Source of the DNA: Fulvivirga maritima
Lineage (GTDB): Bacteria; Bacteroidota; Bacteroidia; Cytophagales; Cyclobacteriaceae
Direction of reading: 5' to 3'
DNA length: 64,000 nucleotides
Assembly (NCBI RefSeq): GCF_021389955.1
Contig: NZ_CP089980.1
Location: 6,071,001-6,135,000 of the forward strand
Under the pieces are notes generated by a model. The model searched no databases and was not told where the DNA came from. It saw nothing but the letters and a program-made list of their open reading frames with translations. Of the stretch, positions 55,542 through 64,000 are shown in pieces. A program made the translations under genes and the position numbers. Numbering within the stretch: the stretch's first letter is position 1; every line of letters starts with the position of its first letter.

Positions 55542-55892
55542 TTAATCCCATCTAAGTTCTGTATCGATCTCTGAGCTATCTTCTACTTCCTGTCCGTCTC
55601 CCATTTGTCTATCAAACTGACTAAAGTCTACGTCAGGCAATAACTCTTCTTTTACATGGTTTACAGTATTGTTTAAAGCGTCAACAAACTTATTGAAGTC
55701 TTCCTTATACAAAAAGATCTTATGTTTTTCGTACGTAAACCCATCATCTTTATACCTTCTCTTACTTTCCGTAATAGTTAGGTAGTAATCATTCGAACGC
55801 GTGGCTTTTACATCAAAGAAATATGTCCTCTTACCTGCACGCACTCGTTCTGAAAATATTTCTTCTCTTTCGTTGGTATTATTCTCTTCCAC
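55542..55892 (-). CDS. DUF3276 family PUR-like nucleic-acid-binding protein
   Basis: A small protein (116 residues) of the PUR-alpha-like DUF3276 family, which binds single-stranded DNA or RNA; widespread in Bacteroidota. Core: SERVRAGKRTYFFDVKATRS, DYYLTITESKRRYKDDGFTY and the FLYKEDFNKFVDALNNTVNH helix, with an acidic C-terminus. Complete. It lies upstream of the AI-2E/ychF pair and has its own terminator. Confidence 0.9.
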   Translation of the reverse strand: MEENNTNEREEIFSERVRAGKRTYFFDVKATRSNDYYLTITESKRRYKDDGFTYEKHKIFLYKEDFNKFVDALNNTVNHVKEELLPDVDFSQFDRQMGDGQEVEDSSEIDTELRWD

Positions 55893-56070
55893 AATCCTAG
55901 TAGTTTAGTTTTTAGTTTTTTGCTTAGACTTTACATAAATCCGTTTTAAATATAGTATATTAATTGCGTTCAATGCAAGCGTATCATTATTAATTATAAA
56001 ACATTTTGCATTATTATGTGTTCCCGATACACTCTTTCGGTAGATTTATGGCAAAAAAACTATTTAGCAT

Positions 56071-56976
56071 ATGAAATTGGACCTAGATAAGGTTAAAAAT
56101 ACTGGTCAAATTGATTTTCTTGCACGTCAATTAGTAGATGGATTTATCACTGGTTTACATAAATCTCCCTACCATGGCTTCTCTGTAGAGTTTGCAGAAC
56201 ACCATTTATACAACTCAGGAGAAAGCACCAGACATATCGATTGGAAAGTATATGCTAAAACAGACCGATTATATACAAAAACCTTTGAAGAAGAGACCAA
56301 CTTAAGGTGTCAGTTGGTTTTAGACAACTCTTCTTCCATGCACTACCCTACGGAGTCTAAGGGCAAGATAAAATTCAGTATCCTTTGCGCTGCAGCTATT
56401 TCTCATTTACTCCAGAAACAAAGAGATGCCGTTGGTATTACTACATTTTCAAATAAGGTAGAGCTTACCACCCCTATTAGCTCCACCAGTTCTCATCTTA
56501 GAAAACTGATGACCTTATTAGAACAGCTATTCAACGATACGGATAAAAACAAAAGCACAAGTGTAGCCTCTGTACTACATGAGGTAGCAGAAAAAAATCA
56601 TAAGAGGTCCTTGATTATCATTTTCAGTGACATGTTCGATAACCCAGACGAACTAGAGGACATATTTAAAGGCCTTCAACACCTGAAACATAATAAGCAT
56701 GAAGTTTTACTCTTTCATGTCACCGATAAGCAGACAGAGTATTCTTTTAATTTCGAAGATCGACCTTATGAATTTATAGATCTGGAGTCAGGAGAAAAAT
56801 TAAAGCTTCAACCCGGTCAAGTAAAGGATAAATATGTTGAAGATATCCAAAAATACTATCACGAACTGAAGCTTAGATGTGGGCAATTAAAAATAGATTT
56901 TATTGAAGCCGATATTTCTGGTGACTTCAACGACATTTTGAATGCCTATCTTATTAAAAGAGCCAAAATGAAATAA
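56071..56976 (+). CDS. DUF58 protein (MoxR-associated type)
   Basis: 301 residues with the DUF58 opening RQLVDGFITGLHKSPYHGFS and SGESTRHIDWKVYAKTDRLY, then a von Willebrand A-like MIDAS pattern (LVLDNSSSM). DUF58 proteins usually sit with MoxR ATPases and BatA-type proteins in an envelope or metal-insertion system, but those partners are not in this window. It converges on the ferredoxin gene with only 10 bp between stops. Confidence 0.9.
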   Translation: MKLDLDKVKNTGQIDFLARQLVDGFITGLHKSPYHGFSVEFAEHHLYNSGESTRHIDWKVYAKTDRLYTKTFEEETNLRCQLVLDNSSSMHYPTESKGKIKFSILCAAAISHLLQKQRDAVGITTFSNKVELTTPISSTSSHLRKLMTLLEQLFNDTDKNKSTSVASVLHEVAEKNHKRSLIIIFSDMFDNPDELEDIFKGLQHLKHNKHEVLLFHVTDKQTEYSFNFEDRPYEFIDLESGEKLKLQPGQVKDKYVEDIQKYYHELKLRCGQLKIDFIEADISGDFNDILNAYLIKRAKMK

Positions 56977-56986
56977 GCTTTATTGC

Positions 56987-57346
<360 letters not shown>

Positions 57347-57444
57347 TTATTCCATTTAAATCTTAAAATTCGAATCTTTGCAAAAATATAAAGTATCTAT
57401 CTGCTTTCAAACAGAAACAAGCTACAAAGGTTATTTGATTATAT

Positions 57445-58455
57445 ATGAACATCACAGAACGAATTTCTGCTTTCGCCGAACTAGGAAATAAGCTTAAAAA
57501 TATTACTCAAGGAAATCCTGATGAAGAGTTCTTCATTAGGGCCAAATCACAAAACCCATGGTTTACTGAAGACAATGTAAGACTTGCTCTCAACAATATC
57601 ATTAATTACCTACAGGAAGATCAACTTGCTAAATGGGTTAGCCAATATGAATTAAAAGAGCAAAACAAAAAAATAGGTATTGTAATGGCCGGTAACATCC
57701 CCCTTGTGGGCTTTCATGATCTACTTGCCGTTGTTATTAGTGGTAATATAGCTGTCACTAAAATAAGTTCACAGGATACATTCTTAATGACCCATATCAT
57801 CAATGAGCTTAATTCAATTGACAATAGACTGAATGATAAAATAATCATAAAAGATCAACTTAAAGAGATTGATGCTATCATTGCTACCGGAAGTGACAAC
57901 ACCAGTAGGTATTTTGAGTATTATTTTTCAAAATATCCTAATATCATAAGAAAAAACCGAACTTCAACTGCTGTTCTGGATGGCAATGAAAGTACAGAGG
58001 AACTACAGAAACTTTCAGATGATATATTTAGCTATTTTGGATTAGGCTGCAGAAATGTATCCAAACTGTTGGTTCCAACAGATTATAACTTCAATTCATT
58101 TTTTGAAGCTATGAACAAATATCAATCGATTACTTATAACCACAAGTATTCGAACAACTATGACTATAATAAATCCATCTATTTAGTCAATGGTGTTAAA
58201 CATCTAGATAATGGATTTCTCCTATTAAAAGAAGATTTTAACATGGTCTCTCCTATTTCTGTACTCTTCTATGAACATTATTCAAGTGACACTGACCTTT
58301 CAGAAATACTAAATCGGCAAAAAGATAAAATTCAATGTGTAGTTAGCAACAAGCAACTAGCAGTAGATTATAAACCTTTAGGAGATGCCCAGTATCCCCA
58401 ATTATGGGACTATGCCGACGGTGTAGATACCATGAAATTCTTAACTGAATTATAA
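57445..58455 (+). CDS. LuxC-like acyl-CoA reductase
   Basis: 336 residues resembling the acyl-CoA/acyl-protein reductase LuxC family, which reduces fatty acyl thioesters to aldehydes using NADPH. Landmarks are KKIGIVMAGNIPLVGFHDLL (nucleotide site), AIIATGSDNTSRYFEYYFSK and the probable catalytic Cys in YFGLGCRNVSKLLVP. It is shorter than Vibrio LuxC and no luxDABE genes are present, so bioluminescence is not implied. Relatives in Bacteroidota are single-copy reductases of unknown substrate. A terminator follows. Confidence 0.85.
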   Translation: MNITERISAFAELGNKLKNITQGNPDEEFFIRAKSQNPWFTEDNVRLALNNIINYLQEDQLAKWVSQYELKEQNKKIGIVMAGNIPLVGFHDLLAVVISGNIAVTKISSQDTFLMTHIINELNSIDNRLNDKIIIKDQLKEIDAIIATGSDNTSRYFEYYFSKYPNIIRKNRTSTAVLDGNESTEELQKLSDDIFSYFGLGCRNVSKLLVPTDYNFNSFFEAMNKYQSITYNHKYSNNYDYNKSIYLVNGVKHLDNGFLLLKEDFNMVSPISVLFYEHYSSDTDLSEILNRQKDKIQCVVSNKQLAVDYKPLGDAQYPQLWDYADGVDTMKFLTEL

Positions 58456-58484
58456 TTAAACATTTGAATACCCCCAGCAATAAT

Positions 58485-58519
58485 AAAGGCCTCTAAATTG
58501 ATTTTAGAGGCCTTTTATT
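58485..58519 (+). terminator. Terminator after the LuxC-like gene
   Basis: AAAGGCCTCTAAA / TTTTAGAGGCCTTTT with a 4-base loop, then T-rich. It may also serve the convergent giant gene. Confidence 0.8.
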
Positions 58520-58567
58520 TTTATTGTAACAATATTATTGATATAACTTCATTCTTTTAAATAAGCT

Positions 58568-61500
58568 CTATGGATGTCCTCGGATAACTTCTACCCAGCC
58601 GGTATACAGTTCACCATCAATATCCAATTTATAAAAGTAAACTCCATCTGGTGTATCCTCAGCCTCCCAGTCATTTCGATAGTCACTCGTCTGATAAATT
58701 ACATTACCCCATCTATTAGTAATTACCAGTTCAGCTTCAACATCAGAAGGAATGTTTCTTACATAGAAGGTCGGGTTTAATGCATCTCCATTAGGAGTAA
58801 ATATATTCGGAACAAAGACATCTGTATTCATAGGCACCCTCGCTACCAGTTCTATTATACAACCCAAACTATCAGTAACCTCTACAAGGTATCTACCCGC
58901 TGGAATATCCTCATAAACCATCTCATACTGGAAGTTATCGTTAATAGGAACTTCTTCATAATTAGTCACAAAACTTTGTCCCGGAACTGCTGCTGAATCT
59001 AACTCAATCTGAGTCATATAACCTGGTATTCCACCTCCAAAATTAATAATCTCAAATGAGCCTGTATATCTCTCAGGTAAGGACTCTGTAACTTCCCCAA
59101 TCTGAGCAGTCATAGGACCTGGAACAATTAAGTTAACCGGATCAGATTTCATAGTACAAGTGATATCCTCTTGTTCTAAAATCAACACATATTCACTAGC
59201 CCCATTCAAGAAAGCAGGTCTCATAATTGGATTAGCTTCGCCTGTTATATCACTTACTGTTAACGTATATGGGCTAACAACCTCTTCCGTTACCTGACGA
59301 TTATATATTCTTAAAGTATATTCTAAGGCCGAATTTCCTTTAATATCATAAAGAACCAGATTCTTAGTTCCATCCTCATTACATTCTAAAGTATATTCAA
59401 AGTCCACTACTTGAGGACCTCCAATCGTGTACGATTTCTTATTAGGACAGAACTGATTATTTGCAGGGTCTATAGTTACATTGTATGTACCTGCACTCAA
59501 AGTATCCATATTAACACCTCTGCCAGTATATTCATTCTCCTGATAAAAAATTTCAGACTCATCCTCTCCAAGTGTTACAATTAACACATAAGGCCCAGGT
59601 ACATCTCCTCTATTTCCTACACTGAAGGCGATACTTCCATTTTTACCCTCTCCAGCACAACTTGCATTACCAGGCAATCCATCATCCTTTATATCAACCT
59701 GACCTGGAGCCGTAATCTCAACATCTTCACTAACAACACAACCTGATTCATCTCTAACAAATACTGTATAGTTACCAGGAGATAGGCTTTCAGCACCAAA
59801 CAAAGGACTGCCTAACTGAAGTGTGCCATAACTGCTTGGCGTAACTCCATTAGTTACCGCCACTTCCCATTGTCCTGATGGGTTGCTACCCCCTGTTGGA
59901 GTGGATTCTATAGTTATATATCCATCACTATTCTCACAATCTGATACCGGATGAGAGGTAGATACAAATTGAATTTCATCGTGTTGATTTCCTATCACTA
60001 CCGTTATAGAGGCATTACAAGGATCTGACTGACTCCTTCTTACTGCAATTACCTGCTCAAAAGATGGTGCTGGTCCTACTGGTATTGAGATTTGCTGTCC
60101 AGCAACAAAGGATGTCCAATTAAATCCATCAAGAGACCATTGTAAGACATTGCCCGTTTCACCCGGTACATCAAGGTTTAATTGACCTTCATCTCCATAA
60201 CAGTCTGCATTCATAATGTTGGTTGCCACTGGCACTCCTACAGTTCCTGATTGATCAATAGTTACTTGTCCTTCTTTAATACAAGATGCATCTCCATATT
60301 GTATAGAATAGTTATATATACCAATAGGTAGATTATCAAATTGAGGATCATTAACATTGGTTCTTGATTCAGGACCCGAAATTGTAATAATCACCCCTGT
60401 ATTATTCACCAACGGCGTTGCTGGAGATATATCGAAAAAGATTGAACCATCAGAATTAGTACAAGTTGCAGGTGAGGTTGTAGGCGTAATTCTTACAGTT
60501 GCACATTCGCCGCCACCTCCGCCAGAACATCCAGAAGGCTCAGTAACTGTATAGTTAGTAGCTGCAGAACAACCACTATTAATATCATTAACAAATACAG
60601 TGTACGTTCCTGGGTCATCAAGGCTTGCTATATCTTCTGTTGTACTAGCAAATCCGTTAGGTCCAACCCATGAATAAGTAAAATTGCCACTACCCCCTGT
60701 TACGGTTAAATTAACAAAACCTTCGCTTCCCCCGCATGTGGTAATATTACCACCAGCGACATTCAATGTGAAATTTACAGGGTCACTCAAATTAACGTCA
60801 ACATCCTGAGTTGAAGTACAAGCACCTACAGTAATACTCAAATCATTATAGACTCCTGCAGGTAAACCTGAAATAGTAGCTTCACTACTTGTTACTGTGA
60901 CATTATTAAAGGTCCCAGCTGCATAGTTAATGGTATAAATTCCGTCAGGTACATTTGTAAATGACAATGTTATACTTCCATCTGATGCACCACAAGAACT
61001 CGGTCCATTACTCGAGCTTAAAGTAATACCTACTCCAGGGTTAGAATTTACATTTATGCTTGCTGTACCTGTACATCCTGTATTATCATCAGTTACAGTA
61101 ACTTCATAGATACCAGGTGCTAAGCCTGCAATATCTTCTACGGTTGCGCTAAAGCTAGGGCCTGTCCACTCATAGCTATAGTTGCCGCTACCATCAGTGA
61201 CTGTGATATCTATAGCGCCATCGAATGGAGCTGAACAACTTGTATTTGCTGTTACTGTGCTAGTTATCGTTAAGCTTGGTGAGTTATCAATCACTGAAAT
61301 GCTCGCAAAACCAGTACAGCCTGTGTCATTATCCGTTACCGTGATTTCATAGTCCCCACCTGCTAGGCCTGAGATATCTTCATCTGTAGAGCTAAAGCTA
61401 TCGCCTGTCCAAGCATAGCTATAGTTGCCACTGCCATCAGTGACTGAGATATCTATAGCACCATCGAATGGAGCTGAACAACTTGTATTTGGGGTTACTG

Positions 61501-64000
61501 TGCTAGTTATCGTTAAGCTTGGTGAGTTATCAATCACTGAAATGCTCGCAAAACCAGTACAGCCTGTGTCATTATCCGTTACCGTGATTTCATAGTCACC
61601 ACCTGCTAGGCCTGAGATATCTTCATCTGTAGAGCTAAAGCTATCGCCTGTCCACTCATAGCTATAGTTGCCGCTGCCATCGGTGACTGTGATATCTATA
61701 GCACCATCGAATGGAGCTGAACAACTTGTATTTGGGGTTACTGTGCTAGTTATCGTTAAGCTTGGTGAGTTATCAATCACTGAAATGCTCGCAAAACCAG
61801 TACAGCCTGTGTCATTATCAGTTACCGTGATTTCATAGTCACCACCTGCTAAGCCTGAGATATCTTCATCTGTAGAGCTAAAGCTATCGCCTATCCAAGC
61901 ATAGCTATAGTTGCCACTGCCATCGGTGACTGTGATATCTATAGCACCATCGAATGGAGCTGAACAGCTCGTATTTGGGGTTACTGTGCTAGTTATAGTT
62001 AAGCTTGGTGAGTTATCAAGCACTGCTATGCTGGCAAAACCAGTACAGCCTGTGTCATTATCAGTTACCGTGATTTCATAGTCACCACCTGCTAGGCCTG
62101 AGATATCTTCATCTGTAGAGCTAAAGCTATCGCCTATCCACTCATAGCTATAGTTGCCGCTACCATCAGTGACTGTGATATCTATAGCACCATCGAATGG
62201 AGCTGAACAGCTTGTATTTGGTGTTACTGTACTAGTTATTGTTAAGCTTGGTGAGTTATCAATCACTGCTATGCTAGCAAAACCAGTACAGCCCGTGTCA
62301 TTATCCGTTACCGTGATTTCATAGTCACCACCTGCTAGGCCTGAGATATCTTCATCTGTAGAGCTAAAACTATCGCCTGTCCACTCATAGCTATAGTTGC
62401 CGCTACCATCAGTGACTGTGATATCTATAGCGCCATCGAATGGAGCTGAACAACTTGTATTTGCTGTTACTGTGCTAGTTATCGTTAAGCTTGGTGAGTT
62501 ATCAATCACTGAAATGCTCGCAAAACCAGTACAGCCTGTGTCATTATCCGTTACCGTGATTTCATAGTCCCCACCTGCTAGGCCTGAGATATCTTCATCT
62601 GTAGAGCTAAAGCTATCGCCTGTCCAAGCATAGCTATAGTTGCCACTGCCATCAGTGACTGTGATATCTATAGCACCATCGAATGGAGCTGAACAACTTG
62701 TATTTGGGGTTACTGTGCTAGTTATCGTTAAGCTTGGTGAGTTATCAATCACTGAAATGCTCGCAAAACCAGTACAGCCTGTGTCATTATCCGTTACCGT
62801 GATTTCATAGTCACCACCTGCTAGGCCTGAGATATCTTCATCTGTAGAGCTAAAGCTATCGCCTGTCCACTCATAGCTATAGTTGCCGCTGCCATCGGTG
62901 ACTGTGATATCTATAGCACCATCGAATGGAGCTGAACAACTTGTATTTGGGGTTACTGTGCTAGTTATCGTTAAGCTTGGTGAGTTATCAATCACTGAAA
63001 TGCTCGCAAAACCAGTACAGCCTGTGTCATTATCAGTTACCGTGATTTCATAGTCACCACCTGCTAAGCCTGAGATATCTTCATCTGTAGAGCTAAAGCT
63101 ATCGCCTATCCAAGCATAGCTATAGTTGCCACTGCCATCGGTGACTGTGATATCTATAGCACCATCGAATGGAGCTGAACAGCTCGTATTTGGGGTTACT
63201 GTGCTAGTTATAGTTAAGCTTGGTGAGTTATCAAGCACTGCTATGCTGGCAAAACCAGTACAGCCTGTGTCATTATCAGTTACCGTGATTTCATAGTCCC
63301 CACCTGCTAGCCCTGAGATATCTTCATCTGTAGAGCTAAAGCTATCGCCTATCCACTCATAGCTATAGTTGCCGCTACCATCAGTGACTGTGATATCTAT
63401 AGCACCATCGAATGGAGCTGAACAGCTTGTATTTGGTGTTACTGTACTAGTTATTGTTAAGCTTGGTGAGTTATCAATCACTGCTATGCTAGCAAAACCA
63501 GTACAGCCCGTGTCATTATCCGTTACCGTGATTTCATAGTCACCACCTGCTAGGCCTGAGATATCTTCATCTGTAGAACTAAAGCTATCGCCTATCCACT
63601 CATAGCTATAATTGCCACTGCCATCAGTGACTGTGATATCTATAGCACCATCGAAGGGTGTTGAACAACTTGTATTTGGGGTTACTGTGCTAGTTATTGT
63701 TAAGCTTGGTGAGTTATCAAGCACTGCTATGCTAGCAAAACCAGTACAGCCTGTGTCATTATCAGTTACCGTGATTTCATAGTCACCGCCTGCAAGACCT
63801 GAGATATCTTCATCTGTAGAGCTAAAGCTATCGCCTATCCAAGCATAGCTATAGTTGCCACTGCCATCGGTAACCGTGATATCTATAGCACCATCGAAGG
63901 GTGTTGAACAACTTGTATTTGGTGTTACTGAGCTAGTTATAGTTAAGCTTGGTGAGTTATCAAGCACTGCTATGCTAGCAAAACCAGTACAGCCTGTGTC
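58568..64000 (-). CDS. Giant SprB-like repeat protein with T9SS type B C-terminal domain (5' end outside window)
   Basis: The frame is open to the right edge, so the N-terminus is missing; over 1,800 residues are visible. It contains at least twelve 81-residue SprB-type Ig-like repeats, each with a conserved NTSCS and TGCTG cysteine pair, DGAIDITVTDGSGNYSY and AGGDYEITVTDNDT. Divergent unique domains with further GSGNFTYSWVGPNGF-type units follow. The C-terminus is the gliding-motility-associated domain: PNIFTPNGDALNPTFYVRN, RWGNVIYQTSDYRNDW and DTPDGVYFYKL. That domain directs export and surface anchoring by the type IX system. Such proteins are mobile adhesins; the substrate or surface bound is unknown. 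Confidence 0.95.
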   Translation of the reverse strand, partial: DTGCTGFASIAVLDNSPSLTITSSVTPNTSCSTPFDGAIDITVTDGSGNYSYAWIGDSFSSTDEDISGLAGGDYEITVTDNDTGCTGFASIAVLDNSPSLTITSTVTPNTSCSTPFDGAIDITVTDGSGNYSYEWIGDSFSSTDEDISGLAGGDYEITVTDNDTGCTGFASIAVIDNSPSLTITSTVTPNTSCSAPFDGAIDITVTDGSGNYSYEWIGDSFSSTDEDISGLAGGDYEITVTDNDTGCTGFASIAVLDNSPSLTITSTVTPNTSCSAPFDGAIDITVTDGSGNYSYAWIGDSFSSTDEDISGLAGGDYEITVTDNDTGCTGFASISVIDNSPSLTITSTVTPNTSCSAPFDGAIDITVTDGSGNYSYEWTGDSFSSTDEDISGLAGGDYEITVTDNDTGCTGFASISVIDNSPSLTITSTVTPNTSCSAPFDGAIDITVTDGSGNYSYAWTGDSFSSTDEDISGLAGGDYEITVTDNDTGCTGFASISVIDNSPSLTITSTVTANTSCSAPFDGAIDITVTDGSGNYSYEWTGDSFSSTDEDISGLAGGDYEITVTDNDTGCTGFASIAVIDNSPSLTITSTVTPNTSCSAPFDGAIDITVTDGSGNYSYEWIGDSFSSTDEDISGLAGGDYEITVTDNDTGCTGFASIAVLDNSPSLTITSTVTPNTSCSAPFDGAIDITVTDGSGNYSYAWIGDSFSSTDEDISGLAGGDYEITVTDNDTGCTGFASISVIDNSPSLTITSTVTPNTSCSAPFDGAIDITVTDGSGNYSYEWTGDSFSSTDEDISGLAGGDYEITVTDNDTGCTGFASISVIDNSPSLTITSTVTPNTSCSAPFDGAIDISVTDGSGNYSYAWTGDSFSSTDEDISGLAGGDYEITVTDNDTGCTGFASISVIDNSPSLTITSTVTANTSCSAPFDGAIDITVTDGSGNYSYEWTGPSFSATVEDIAGLAPGIYEVTVTDDNTGCTGTASINVNSNPGVGITLSSSNGPSSCGASDGSITLSFTNVPDGIYTINYAAGTFNNVTVTSSEATISGLPAGVYNDLSITVGACTSTQDVDVNLSDPVNFTLNVAGGNITTCGGSEGFVNLTVTGGSGNFTYSWVGPNGFASTTEDIASLDDPGTYTVFVNDINSGCSAATNYTVTEPSGCSGGGGGECATVRITPTTSPATCTNSDGSIFFDISPATPLVNNTGVIITISGPESRTNVNDPQFDNLPIGIYNYSIQYGDASCIKEGQVTIDQSGTVGVPVATNIMNADCYGDEGQLNLDVPGETGNVLQWSLDGFNWTSFVAGQQISIPVGPAPSFEQVIAVRRSQSDPCNASITVVIGNQHDEIQFVSTSHPVSDCENSDGYITIESTPTGGSNPSGQWEVAVTNGVTPSSYGTLQLGSPLFGAESLSPGNYTVFVRDESGCVVSEDVEITAPGQVDIKDDGLPGNASCAGEGKNGSIAFSVGNRGDVPGPYVLIVTLGEDESEIFYQENEYTGRGVNMDTLSAGTYNVTIDPANNQFCPNKKSYTIGGPQVVDFEYTLECNEDGTKNLVLYDIKGNSALEYTLRIYNRQVTEEVVSPYTLTVSDITGEANPIMRPAFLNGASEYVLILEQEDITCTMKSDPVNLIVPGPMTAQIGEVTESLPERYTGSFEIINFGGGIPGYMTQIELDSAAVPGQSFVTNYEEVPINDNFQYEMVYEDIPAGRYLVEVTDSLGCIIELVARVPMNTDVFVPNIFTPNGDALNPTFYVRNIPSDVEAELVITNRWGNVIYQTSDYRNDWEAEDTPDGVYFYKLDIDGELYTGWVEVIRGHP
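61047..64000 (-). repeat. Tandem array of 243-bp units with a 1,215-bp higher-order duplication
   Basis: About twelve near-identical 243-bp (81-codon) units inside the giant adhesin gene, continuing beyond the window. Units differ at a few codons (YEW/YAW, IGD/TGD, SAP/STP, AVI/AVL/SVI, VTP/VTA). The order of variants repeats with a five-unit period: the TTTGCTGTTACTGTGC marker recurs at 61260 and 62475, exactly 1,215 bp apart. Confidence 0.9.

Noticed and set aside
57445-58455. LuxC-like gene as evidence of bioluminescence
   Set aside because: No luxA, luxB, luxD or luxE nearby, and shorter than the Vibrio enzyme; an isolated acyl-CoA reductase is the safer reading.
61047-64000. Long tandem repeats as a possible CRISPR array
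   Set aside because: Units are 243 bp, contiguous without spacers and in frame (81 codons); they encode protein repeats.

Overview
This window looks like a chromosome segment of a gliding-type Bacteroidota bacterium, most likely order Cytophagales. The DNA is AT-rich. Several genes carry the Bacteroidota -7 promoter element TAnnTTTG. It encodes a giant SprB-like repeat protein with a type B type IX secretion (T9SS) C-terminal domain, a T9SS plug-type protein (DUF5103), a DUF3276 PUR-like protein, a SusC-free ECF sigma/anti-sigma pair and many Bacteroidota-type lipoproteins. No rRNA or tRNA was recognised. The RNase P RNA gene (rnpB) is present at about 38.37-38.75 kb.

Layout. 0.4-10 kb: a small secreted protein, a BCCT transporter with an outer-membrane porin, an SNF2 helicase preceded by a DUF3124 lipoprotein, and a subtilisin-like lipoprotein protease. 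10-13.9 kb: an accessory patch with a dead RelE/ParE toxin and damaged antitoxin, a 197-bp MITE-like palindromic element, three copies of a dispersed bipartite palindrome, and a winged-helix gene next to a possible PD-(D/E)XK-like gene. 14-19 kb: leuS, a secreted coiled-coil/barrel protein and a pentapeptide-repeat protein. 19-29 kb: an HlyD/ATPase/two-permease ABC operon, divergent from its probable NtrC-type regulator and histidine kinase, with a candidate sigma-54 promoter and upstream palindrome between them. 29-38 kb: tsaD, a thioesterase, smpB, an NlpC/P60 peptidase and an HNH nuclease on the minus strand, divergent from tamB and a DUF2279 gene. 38-46 kb: rnpB, a second NtrC-like regulator without DNA-binding domain, an M61 peptidase, a PhoX-like/di-haem peroxidase pair and a sorbosone-dehydrogenase-like protein. 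46-58.5 kb: an ABC-F ATPase, the ECF sigma factor with a membrane anti-sigma/barrel protein, a T9SS plug protein overlapping an orphan Cas6 tail to tail, ychF, an AI-2E permease, DUF3276, DUF58, a ferredoxin and a LuxC-like acyl-CoA reductase. 58.6-64 kb: the 3' part of the giant repeat adhesin, running off the right edge.

Three conserved genes (DUF3124/SNF2 junction, tsaD, DUF5103) are each broken by one base in a homopolymer run. In each case restoring that base recovers a textbook protein. This suggests long-read consensus errors, although real slippage or phase variation is not excluded. The most interesting biology is the orphan Cas6, the sigma-54-like control region of the ABC operon, the anti-sigma/barrel fusion, the accessory patch with its palindromic elements, and the 243-bp tandem array with a 1,215-bp higher-order duplication.
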